This document shows, one piece after another, positions 25,964-31,934 of a stretch of 64,000 nt of DNA. How positions within the stretch are numbered: position 1 is the first letter of the stretch; the number at the start of each line of letters is the position of its first letter. The DNA is from an uncultured Megasphaera sp. Its GTDB lineage: Bacteria; Bacillota; Negativicutes; Veillonellales; Megasphaeraceae. The DNA is taken from assembly GCA_934202965.1 (NCBI GenBank), contig CAKPYN010000001.1, positions 1 to 64,000 of the forward strand, read 5' to 3'. The notes beneath the pieces are model-generated. The model was not told where the DNA came from. It saw only the letters and a program-made list of their open reading frames with translations, and ran no database searches. The translations under genes and the position numbers were made by a program.

Positions 25964-27604
25964 TTAATGAGTAGCGTATATAAATTCGTGAGTTATACCA
26001 TTTTTAAAAGTAATCGACTGAATACGCCTGTTTTTTATATTGATTTTTGAAATAATGGCGTGTACAAAGTCGAACGCTATTTTTTCTCCGACGGTTGCCA
26101 TGAGTGTATCATATGTAATGGGTGCGGAGTCAGTGAGCAACTTTTTTAGATTATCGTTTTGCATTGCTACAGAAATGGACGGAGACGGCACCGTAGGTTT
26201 TGCCGGATATTCCAACGCCTGCAGCTGTGCAAGCAGCCGTTTCTTTTCGGTAACGTATTCATCGCGGCTGATGCTTTCATCATCATATAGATACAAGTCT
26301 TTTAAACGCCGTAAGGCTCGTTCGATACGGTTGCGTTTGGCGTCGTTGTTGATGCGGAACGGCTGTAAAGGGGTATCTGTCGGTGGTTGATAGTCTACAC
26401 GGTGTGATTTTTTTATACTGTCGAAGATGATCTGCAGGTTTATAATATGAGAAATAGCAGCAAGCTCATTACCTTGAAGCAGTAGGGGTTCTAACTGTGA
26501 CGGCGACTGTAGCATATCGATGCAAGATTGAACATATAGCATATTTTGTATATATCGAAAAATAAATGGCGTCAATTTTACGTCGCTAGGCGTATATGAC
26601 TCTTTACAACCTCGGTTTAAAACATGACTTAAACAAGTGTATAAGCTGGAGTCAATGGGATGACATGCTCTTGGTTTATCTTTGCGGGCAGTAAAACAAC
26701 TGCCGCAAGGGCAATAAAGAAGCTTGCCGTATAAATGAATACGTTTGGAAAGTTTTGTGGGCTTAGGTCGGGTAGCAATATATTTTTGAATGGCGTCAAA
26801 TTCAGCAGGAGGGATAATAACCGGGAAGATATTCTCGACAACTATCCATTCAGACGGCGGTAAACGACGCCATTTCCCGCGCGTAGATGTACGATTGTAC
26901 ACTAATGATCCTTTATATACGGGATTTGTTAATATGGCACGAATTTTTTTTACAGACCACACATGACCGGATTTTGTCAAAATGCGCTGGCTATTGCAGG
27001 AAAGCATGACCTGATACATGACATGCGTCATTGAAAAGGAGCTAAATATGTAGCGTACTGCTTGTGCTTCCTGATCGTTAATTATAAGCGTCTTGCGTGT
27101 CTTGTCCCAATCGTAACCAAGGGGGATGGAACCGCCGACGCGAATTCCTTTTTTTGCTCGTGCCAGCATAACATTTCCTACCCGTTCGCTGGTAACTTCC
27201 CGTTCCATCTGTGCAAATGTCAACGAAATAGTGAGCATAGCACGACCCATCGGCGTGGATGTGTCGAACTGGTCATTGAGCGAAATAAATATTACGCCCA
27301 ATTTTTGCAGCTCATTATACATAAGAGAAAAGTCCAATACGCTGCGGCTGATACGGTCTAGCTTGTATACTAAAATATGCGTAAATTCACCGGCTCGACA
27401 ACGAGAAATCATATCTTGATATGCCGGCCGTTTTGTGTTTTTGCCGGAAAAGCCGGCATCTTGAAAAATCTCATATGCTGAAATATGCAATACATGCTGC
27501 GCATACGAAATAAGAGCCTCCTTTTGCACCGGAAGACTGTATTTATCTACTTGGTGTATCGTAGATACGCGGCAGTAGATGGCCGCTTTTTGTTGTTTTT
27601 TCAT
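25964..27604 (-). CDS. int: Large serine recombinase (phage integrase)
   Basis: 546 residues; start ATG preceded by AAGGAAGG. Large serine recombinases integrate phage DNA through a phosphoserine link and need only short att sites. The resolvase domain holds the catalytic Ser14 in AIYCRVSTIHQVDKYS, with Arg-rich RISRSVLDFSLMY and GRAMLTISLTFAQMEREVTSERV. The recombinase domain follows (KKIRAILTNPVYKGSLVYN), then a zinc ribbon with Cys in YCPCGSCFTARKD and later YTCLSHVLNRGC, then a coiled coil. Its position at the very edge of the prophage is as expected. Confidence 0.95.
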   Translation of the reverse strand: MKKQQKAAIYCRVSTIHQVDKYSLPVQKEALISYAQHVLHISAYEIFQDAGFSGKNTKRPAYQDMISRCRAGEFTHILVYKLDRISRSVLDFSLMYNELQKLGVIFISLNDQFDTSTPMGRAMLTISLTFAQMEREVTSERVGNVMLARAKKGIRVGGSIPLGYDWDKTRKTLIINDQEAQAVRYIFSSFSMTHVMYQVMLSCNSQRILTKSGHVWSVKKIRAILTNPVYKGSLVYNRTSTRGKWRRLPPSEWIVVENIFPVIIPPAEFDAIQKYIATRPKPTKLSKRIHLYGKLLYCPCGSCFTARKDKPRACHPIDSSLYTCLSHVLNRGCKESYTPSDVKLTPFIFRYIQNMLYVQSCIDMLQSPSQLEPLLLQGNELAAISHIINLQIIFDSIKKSHRVDYQPPTDTPLQPFRINNDAKRNRIERALRRLKDLYLYDDESISRDEYVTEKKRLLAQLQALEYPAKPTVPSPSISVAMQNDNLKKLLTDSAPITYDTLMATVGEKIAFDFVHAIISKINIKNRRIQSITFKNGITHEFIYATH

Positions 27605-27630
27605 AGCAATCCTTCCTTTTAGGCGTGCGG

Positions 27631-27659
27631 TTGCCGATCATAAAGGAATTTGCTATAAT
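27631..27659 (+). promoter_or_regulatory. Promoter facing away from the integrase
   Basis: TTGCCG at 27631-27636, a 17-base spacer and TATAAT at 27654-27659. It would start transcription near 27666, where no ORF follows but a terminator does, implying a short RNA. Confidence 0.6.
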
Positions 27660-27665
27660 GATGTA

Positions 27666-27755
27666 ATCATAGCAATCCTTTCTGTAGGCGTGCGGTCTTT
27701 GAAACGGCTTGCTTTGATGCGGCCGTCCGTGTTGGTAGCGCGGGCGGCTTTTTTT
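27666..27755 (+). ncRNA. Predicted small RNA antisense to the integrase translation start
   Basis: Framed by the promoter at 27631-27659 and a terminator at 27722-27755 (GCCGTCC pairs with GGGCGGC, then seven T). The predicted 5' end TCATAGCAATCCTT (27667-27680) is identical to the plus strand at 27601-27614, which is the complement of the integrase start codon and Shine-Dalgarno; after 4-5 differing bases TAGGCGTGCGGT is again identical (27684-27695 and 27620-27631). The RNA could therefore pair in trans with the integrase mRNA and block ribosomes. This is an inference from layout; no RNA family is recognised. Confidence 0.45.
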
Positions 27756-27886
27756 ATCAAAGTGTGAAGCCAAACGGAGTTTTAGATGTAGTATAATAAA
27801 CGTGTAGAAGGGTTTTCGCCAAATTACCCCTATACAACACAACTGAATATTGAAGAGAGTTCTTTGCGATAGCGAACTCATGACTG

Positions 27887-27912
27887 CCCCGGACATGCTG
27901 CTATGTTCGGGG
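27887..27912 (+). terminator. Hairpin at the end of the DUF805 gene
   Basis: CCCCGGACAT pairs with ATGTTCGGGG (one G-U) around GCTGCT, followed by TTCTT on the plus strand. With TATAAT at 27792-27797 upstream it may bound a second short plus-strand transcript; between them GAGTTC and GAACTC form another hairpin (about 27857-27879). The rest of the 297-base gap 27605-27900 holds no gene. Confidence 0.5.
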
Positions 27913-28785
27913 TTCTTCCATTTGTGGACGTATATTAGTTGCGCCACGTAGGTAATTCAATTCCTGTTGCATCCATTTAATTTCAGAAGAAGCATATTCA
28001 GAAGTCCAAACACCAGATTTTTCAAACTCTCGAATAGATAAAATATAAAGAGCATAAATTTTTTGTCCATCTTCCGTTAATTGTTGGTGGCCTTTCCAAT
28101 CTAAGGACAGTCCAACATCATACCCAGTCGTAAGTCTGTTAAACGTTATTTCATTTATAAGGCGGAAAACACATAAATAGTAACTAGCGTGTTCTTTTTC
28201 GATCATATTCTTTATGCTTTGGTATATGTTTGGAAGATCAAAAATAGAATAAAATAACTTATCAATGAGAGAAAAATCATACGTATTAAATTTTCTTTTA
28301 ATAAGTTGGTACTCATTAAAGCAGTTTTCTTTATATAACTGATCAGTATCTTTTTTTTCATGGCATGAGATGGCAAATTTTGCTTTTAATGAATCATATA
28401 TCGAATGAGACGAGTTTTCTGTTTTTAGAAATGGTTCACCATATTTATTATCGCCTTTAGTGCCAGGAATAGCACATAAAATAATTTCAAGGATAATGGC
28501 AAGAGCATATATAGGCCCTAATATTACATTGATGATACAAAAATATCCGGATTTATTAAAATCATGATACCGACGAATTACGAATGATAAATTGAAAGGA
28601 ATAAGAGCACAAGCAATAACCAAGGCAATAAAATCAAAAATCAAAGGACTTTGGTGATGATATAGCCTATTAGCGGCTAATGATTGGAAATGTATGATGA
28701 AAGTTATTGGTATGATAGTGAACAAGCGAAAAAGTATATACTGTTTGCGATTGATTCTGCCGTGAAATGAAAGAAATCTTTTCAT
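27901..28785 (-). CDS. DUF805 membrane protein with C-terminal extension
   Basis: 294 residues; CAGGAGGTG upstream of ATG. The N-terminal ~115 residues are DUF805: GRINRKQYILFRL, several membrane helices, the signature RRYHDFNKSGYFCIINVI and the closing PGTKGDNKYGEPF. The remaining ~170 residues are soluble, charged and unlike typical DUF805, which normally ends there. No enzymatic motif is seen. Located between integrase and repressor on the same strand, it is probably expressed in the lysogen and may be a conversion or superinfection-exclusion gene; that is an inference from position. Confidence 0.8.
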   Translation of the reverse strand: MKRFLSFHGRINRKQYILFRLFTIIPITFIIHFQSLAANRLYHHQSPLIFDFIALVIACALIPFNLSFVIRRYHDFNKSGYFCIINVILGPIYALAIILEIILCAIPGTKGDNKYGEPFLKTENSSHSIYDSLKAKFAISCHEKKDTDQLYKENCFNEYQLIKRKFNTYDFSLIDKLFYSIFDLPNIYQSIKNMIEKEHASYYLCVFRLINEITFNRLTTGYDVGLSLDWKGHQQLTEDGQKIYALYILSIREFEKSGVWTSEYASSEIKWMQQELNYLRGATNIRPQMEEPRT

Positions 28786-28800
28786 AAAAGCACCTCCTGC

Positions 28801-29154
28801 TTAATATCCATACTTTAAGTAATCAATGTCCAATTCGCAGTCATCTATACGTGATCTAAGATAATCGACTTCGGATTCTAAAGAATCTACTTTATAGTAA
28901 ATATCCAATGATGTTGTAGAAGATTCTATTTCTTGCACTTTTTGTGCTAAATTTTTTATTTGCCATTCTTGATAGCCGATAAAACACAATAAAAGAATAA
29001 TGACTGCCGGTAAGATGTATTTACGAATATGAATATGTAATGAAAAGTGGACATTCATCCGTATAGATTTAAATATGTCAGAGAATAAAGTAAAAAATGC
29101 GTAAGCCAAACCTATAAAAAAGAGGGTGGCTATTATATAAAGAAATATATTCAC
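28801..29154 (-). CDS. Small membrane protein with coiled coil
   Basis: About 117 residues from GTG 29154, which has AGGAG eight bases upstream; GTG 29163 overlaps that site. Two hydrophobic helices (IFLYIIATLFFIGLAYAFF and YILPAVIILLLCFIGY) are followed by a heptad-like coiled coil (IKNLAQKVQEIESS, VDSLESEVDYLRSRI). It is 15 bases upstream of the DUF805 gene on the same strand, so they are probably one unit made in the lysogen. The family is not recognised. Confidence 0.7.
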   Translation of the reverse strand: MNIFLYIIATLFFIGLAYAFFTLFSDIFKSIRMNVHFSLHIHIRKYILPAVIILLLCFIGYQEWQIKNLAQKVQEIESSTTSLDIYYKVDSLESEVDYLRSRIDDCELDIDYLKYGY

Positions 29155-29177
29155 AATGACCACTCCTTATAAAAGAT

Positions 29178-29207
29178 ATAGCCCCGCCCACGATTGGACG
29201 GGGCTAT
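29178..29207 (-). promoter_or_regulatory. GC-rich hairpin upstream of the lysogenic membrane genes
   Basis: ATAGCCCCG and CGGGGCTAT are perfect arms. On the minus strand it is followed by ATCTTTTA, so it may partly terminate repressor transcripts before the two membrane genes. Confidence 0.5.
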
Positions 29208-29319
29208 TACATTACGTTCGACATATCGTGCGATATGCCGGACTACCTTTCGATAGTCTCCATGTCACGCTGCTTGCATCGTAAGTATGCGATGTAGTGT
29301 AGTGGAGTGGGACTATATA

Positions 29320-29344
29320 ATTTTGCATCCTTACGATGCAAAAA
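29320..29344 (-). terminator. Hairpin after the repressor gene
   Basis: TTTTGCATC and GATGCAAAA pair perfectly around CTTAC, 18 bases after the repressor stop on the minus strand. A long T run is lacking, so efficiency is uncertain. Two further hairpins (CATATCG/CGATATG at 29222-29237 and GACTA/TAGTC at 29241-29258) lie between here and 29207. Confidence 0.45.
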
Positions 29345-29361
29345 GACTCAGCGCCGTCGTT

Positions 29362-29865
29362 TTAATGACGGCCGGTGCCAGTGATGGGTTCGCTTCCACC
29401 GACGCATGGAGACGACACCGCGTTTCTTTCGGCTTGCAGTTCCAGCCGGTACTCTTCAACCTCTGCGTCTATGTCGTCATCAACGGATTTTTGCATAAAC
29501 TTATTGGCGGCATTAATAACATTAAAAAATGTTTCTGCCAACGCTTCCTGCTTATCGTCATCCATGGATAGAAAAATTTCCATCACACGGCGCCGAGCTG
29601 GTGACATGTTGTACCGTTTGCACAGTTCATCGACAATTGATGATTCGGTTTCGCGATACATCGGCCCGCTGCCGGTTCGCAGCCAGGCTTCGGATAGATT
29701 GAACGATTCGCAAATAGCTTTTAATGTTCGGTCTGTAATGCTGACCGCACCGGTTTCAATATTCCCAAGATTAGACCGGCTTAAATTAATTTCTTTAGCA
29801 AATTCGTCCTGCGTCATGTGTTTTACATTTTTTCTAAAATATTTGACGCGCTCGTTCGTAGTCAA
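29362..29865 (-). CDS. CI-like XRE-family repressor
   Basis: 167 residues from TTG 29865 with GGGAGGTGA upstream. The N-terminal helix-turn-helix is clear: MTQDEFAKEINLSRSNLGNI with the rest of the HTH_3 fold to about residue 65. The remaining part is helical (SPARRRVMEIFLSMDDD) with no LexA-type serine protease motif, so induction would not be by simple RecA-driven self-cleavage. It faces the early genes across a region holding repeated operator-like sequences, the typical phage switch layout. Confidence 0.9.
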   Translation of the reverse strand: MTTNERVKYFRKNVKHMTQDEFAKEINLSRSNLGNIETGAVSITDRTLKAICESFNLSEAWLRTGSGPMYRETESSIVDELCKRYNMSPARRRVMEIFLSMDDDKQEALAETFFNVINAANKFMQKSVDDDIDAEVEEYRLELQAERNAVSSPCVGGSEPITGTGRH

Positions 29866-29907
29866 GAGTATTCACCTCCCTTTAAAAATATTCTATCATA
29901 GCCGTTA

Positions 29908-29986
29908 ATGCTTGTAAAGGACAAACATAAAATAAATAATGCTTGACAAAAGATAAAATACTTGCTAAAATGCTTGTAAAGGACAA
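29908..29986. promoter_or_regulatory. Repressor operator region with repeated sites
   Basis: A 17-base sequence ATGCTTGTAAAGGACAA occurs exactly twice (29908-29924 and 29970-29986). Two looser matches to CTTGnnAAA lie between (at about 29942 and 29961). All four flank or overlap the early promoter, so they are likely binding sites for the divergent XRE repressor. Confidence 0.7.
29943..29971 (+). promoter_or_regulatory. Early promoter
   Basis: TTGACA at 29943-29948, a 17-base spacer, TAAAAT at 29966-29971. It is positioned to drive the small early genes from 30012 and is embedded in operator repeats. Confidence 0.8.
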
Positions 29987-30011
29987 TAAAAAACAGAAAG
30001 GAGACAAGAAA

Positions 30012-30095
30012 ATGGAAATTATCTATACCATAACAGGGGCAATCATAGCCTATATAAGTGTAGCGTTGGCCTTTTATTTGTTTAAAAAAGATTGA
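30012..30095 (+). CDS. 27-residue membrane peptide
   Basis: ATG with AAAGGAGAC upstream. MEIIYTITGAIIAYISVALA then FYLFKKD: a single membrane helix with a short basic tail. It is the first gene of the early operon. Function unknown; tiny early membrane peptides in other phages include host-interference proteins. Confidence 0.55.
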   Translation: MEIIYTITGAIIAYISVALAFYLFKKD

Positions 30096-30109
30096 TAGGA
30101 GACAGGAAG

Positions 30110-30196
30110 ATGGAAATCATGCAAATACAAGCATTAAAAATTTTAGTGGGATGCATGATAGGGTATTGCTTGGCAAAGATAGTGAATTGGCCATGA
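30110..30196 (+). CDS. 28-residue membrane peptide
   Basis: ATG with TAGGAGACAGGAAG upstream. It reads MEIMQIQALKILVGCMIGYC then LAKIVNWP: one hydrophobic helix. Its start resembles that of the preceding gene both in ribosome site and in MEI opening. Function unknown. Confidence 0.5.
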   Translation: MEIMQIQALKILVGCMIGYCLAKIVNWP

Positions 30197-30294
30197 TAGA
30201 TGAAATGAGTTTTAACTTAGGGTTAAGCATGGGGCTAGGGATAGCCGCAATACTGATCATTAGCTTTATCATAAAAGACTATTTTAGTGATTGA
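30193..30294 (+). CDS. 33-residue membrane peptide
   Basis: Starts by ATGA overlap with the previous gene. MIDEMSFNLGLSMGLGIAAI then LIISFIIKDYFSD: one hydrophobic helix. Without its own ribosome site it would depend on coupling. Function unknown. Confidence 0.45.
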   Translation: MIDEMSFNLGLSMGLGIAAILIISFIIKDYFSD

Positions 30295-30352
30295 AGAAGA
30301 AAATTCCTGATTTTTTGTAAAAAATATTCCCAATGAAAGGGGGTGCAAGAAC

Positions 30353-30505
30353 ATGAAAAAAGAAAAGTGGGAAGAAGTGGCACGGCGTATCAGTGAAATG
30401 CCGATCGGTGATTTTGAAGCAGGCCTGCTGTATGGCATGTCTATTAGCTATGACAGCTGGAAGGCAGAAGCGGCGAAAGAACAGAAAGAAGGGAAAAGTG
30501 CATGA
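30353..30505 (+). CDS. Small hypothetical phage protein (50 aa)
   Basis: ATG with AAAGGGGG upstream. MKKEKWEEVARRISEMPIGD, then AGLLYGMSISYDSWKAEAAK; charged and helical, no membrane segment. Its end overlaps the LysM gene by ATGA. Confidence 0.6.
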   Translation: MKKEKWEEVARRISEMPIGDFEAGLLYGMSISYDSWKAEAAKEQKEGKSA

Positions 30506-30774
30506 GAAAGAGGAAAAAGAATGGTAAGGGAGAGGTAATTGCCGCAGTGGTTGCGGTGGCGATGGTGTTGGGCATATATGTCGGGCAGGCAGATAAGCAA
30601 GAGCCTACTGTCGCGTACTACACCGTAGAGGAAGGCGATACGCTGTGGGCTATTGCCGGGCGGTACACGTCCGATGAAGAAGATATTCGGCAGATAATTG
30701 CCAAAATCATAGAAGATAATCAGATTGGGCAAGACAGCATTCAGCCGGGGATGCGGCTAAAAATCAGTAAATAA
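30502..30774 (+). CDS. Membrane-anchored LysM-domain protein
   Basis: 90 residues, start coupled to the preceding gene. A basic N-terminus, one membrane helix (VIAAVVAVAMVLGIYVG), then a single LysM domain (YYTVEEGDTLWAIAGRY, IIEDNQIGQDSIQPGMRLKI). This is like the YneA/DivIVA-type cell-division inhibitors of Firmicutes, in which an anchored LysM domain binds peptidoglycan. As an early phage gene it could interfere with division or mark the envelope; this is inference. Confidence 0.8.
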   Translation: MRKRKKNGKGEVIAAVVAVAMVLGIYVGQADKQEPTVAYYTVEEGDTLWAIAGRYTSDEEDIRQIIAKIIEDNQIGQDSIQPGMRLKISK

Positions 30775-30840
30775 AAAAAGAGCACAGCTGCAACTGTACT
30801 CTTTGGGTTAGAAACGTCGATGGTATTCATTAAAATTTAG

Positions 30841-30872
30841 ACATTTCTATGGTTATTATACCATGGAAATGT
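30841..30872 (+). promoter_or_regulatory. Hairpin directly before the next early gene
   Basis: ACATTTCTATGG and CCATGGAAATGT pair over 12 positions (one G-U) around TTATTATA, ending 4 bases before AGGAGG. It could regulate access to the ribosome site or attenuate transcription; the gap 30775-30888 holds nothing else clear. Confidence 0.45.
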
Positions 30873-30888
30873 CTTAGGAGGGATATGT

Positions 30889-31125
30889 ATGATTAGTGAT
30901 TTAGAAATTCGCAAGTTTGAAAAAGCATATAAAAAAGAATTTAAAGAATGGGCAGTCATGAAAGAACATGAAATCGGATCCTTGGCGGAATGCATGCAAT
31001 TTGGAAAACTGGTGGGAATGCGAAAAGCATTTGCAATCATGCTCGCAGCGCGGGGATATGATAAATCATTTTCGTACGGATTGTGTGAAAAGTGGGAATT
31101 AGAATGGAGCGTATTCCATGAATAA
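30889..31125 (+). CDS. Hypothetical early phage protein (78 aa)
   Basis: TAGGAGGGATATGT precedes the ATG. Helical and charged (LEIRKFEKAYKKEFKEWAVM, FGKLVGMRKAFAIMLAARGY). It overlaps the next gene, with which it shares general layout (a LxxGxRxA..I helix), so the pair may be diverged relatives. Function unknown. Confidence 0.65.
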   Translation: MISDLEIRKFEKAYKKEFKEWAVMKEHEIGSLAECMQFGKLVGMRKAFAIMLAARGYDKSFSYGLCEKWELEWSVFHE

Positions 31126-31333
31126 AACGATAGAAGCGGTAAAAAAAGAAGTCGTTAAGCAAGAACATATACGCAAAAGTTTGTTAAAAAAAGATGAATT
31201 TAATGGTCATCAATGTGAAATGCAAGAATCGCTTATGCTTGGCCTAAGAATGGCGGCTCGTATTGTTGTAGAACATGAAATGAATATGAATCAGGTAGAT
31301 GCCTGGATTGAAGTAAATAGTTGGTTAAAATAA
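31118..31333 (+). CDS. Hypothetical early phage protein (71 aa)
   Basis: Starts inside the end of the preceding gene. Basic N-terminal half (EAVKKEVVKQEHIRKSLLKK) and a helical C-terminal half (LMLGLRMAARIVVEHEMNMN). Function unknown. Confidence 0.65.
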   Translation: MNKTIEAVKKEVVKQEHIRKSLLKKDEFNGHQCEMQESLMLGLRMAARIVVEHEMNMNQVDAWIEVNSWLK

Positions 31334-31360
31334 GGCGTGCGGTGCCGGAAGGAATTAGCT

Positions 31361-31447
31361 ATGGATACGATTAATATAGGAATTTTTGTAACAGGAGGGC
31401 CAGCAAATGCGGTGCTGGTATTGCAAGAAAAAATTACTTCCCTATGA
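31361..31447 (+). CDS. Possible 28-residue peptide
   Basis: ATG with GGAAGGA seven bases upstream: MDTINIGIFVTGGPANAVLV then LQEKITSL. It overlaps the zinc-binding gene at 31407 in another frame. Kept only because the ribosome site is good. Confidence 0.3.
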   Translation: MDTINIGIFVTGGPANAVLVLQEKITSL

Positions 31448-31607
31448 ATGGGTATATGTGATCACCCAGAATGGAGAACGGCGGCCAGTATGTAAAGATG
31501 ACCGCCGTTGCCGTCCGGGTGGCATACAATGCCATGGCGATAAGCCCAAACGGCAAAGAGCAGGGAAAAATAAGGCATTGAATAAAGCAAGGGAGAAAAA
31601 GATATGA
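31407..31607 (+). CDS. Small zinc-ribbon-like phage protein (66 aa)
   Basis: ATG with AGGAGGGCC upstream. MRCWYCKKKLLPYEWVYVI gives one CxxC; CKDDRRCRPGGIQCHG gives further Cys/His, suggesting a zinc knuckle. The tail is strongly basic. Likely nucleic-acid binding, function unknown. Confidence 0.65.
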   Translation: MRCWYCKKKLLPYEWVYVITQNGERRPVCKDDRRCRPGGIQCHGDKPKRQRAGKNKALNKAREKKI

Positions 31608-31843
31608 AATGCCCTGTATGCGGGCAAGAAAACAACAGTTTTGTATCTTGTGATAAATACGGAAAATTCATTTGCTTTAATCACTGTAAACAATGTCCAT
31701 ATTTTGGCGGGACGATGCTTTGGAACTGCCTTTTTCGTAAAAGACAGCAAAAAGCCGAAAGCTTTGGCGAGAAAGCAGTAGAAACATTTAGAAATAAGCT
31801 GACAGCTATAGATAAAAAGATAGCGGCTAAAAAGCGTATATAA
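31604..31843 (+). CDS. Small cysteine-rich phage protein (79 aa)
   Basis: ATG overlaps the previous stop by ATGA-type coupling. MKCPVCGQENNSFVSCDKYG and FICFNHCKQCPYFGG contain at least seven Cys/His in zinc-finger spacing, followed by a basic helical tail. Function unknown; sits just before Rep. Confidence 0.65.
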   Translation: MKCPVCGQENNSFVSCDKYGKFICFNHCKQCPYFGGTMLWNCLFRKRQQKAESFGEKAVETFRNKLTAIDKKIAAKKRI

Positions 31844-31866
31844 ATATATACATTATAGGCACAAAA

Positions 31867-31902
31867 AAATGGGGTGGAATTCCCCATTTCCACTTGATTA
31901 AG
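31867..31902. promoter_or_regulatory. Candidate rolling-circle origin upstream of Rep
   Basis: AAATGGGG and CCCCATTT form a perfect stem at 31867-31889, followed directly by CCACTTGATTAAG. A hairpin followed by a CTTGAT-type sequence resembles the nick region of some HUH-Rep origins, and it is 33 bases upstream of the Rep start. The same hairpin with the T run on its minus-strand side could simply be a terminator. The rest of 31844-31934 holds nothing else clear. Confidence 0.35.
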
Positions 31903-31934
31903 TCTATTAAATATACAGACAAGGCGGAACATCT

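Noticed and set aside
30777..30812. AAAGAG...CTCTTT hairpin after the LysM gene as a plus-strand terminator
   Set aside because: The T run lies on the minus-strand side only and no minus gene is near; on the plus strand GGGTT follows, so I could not decide and did not list it.
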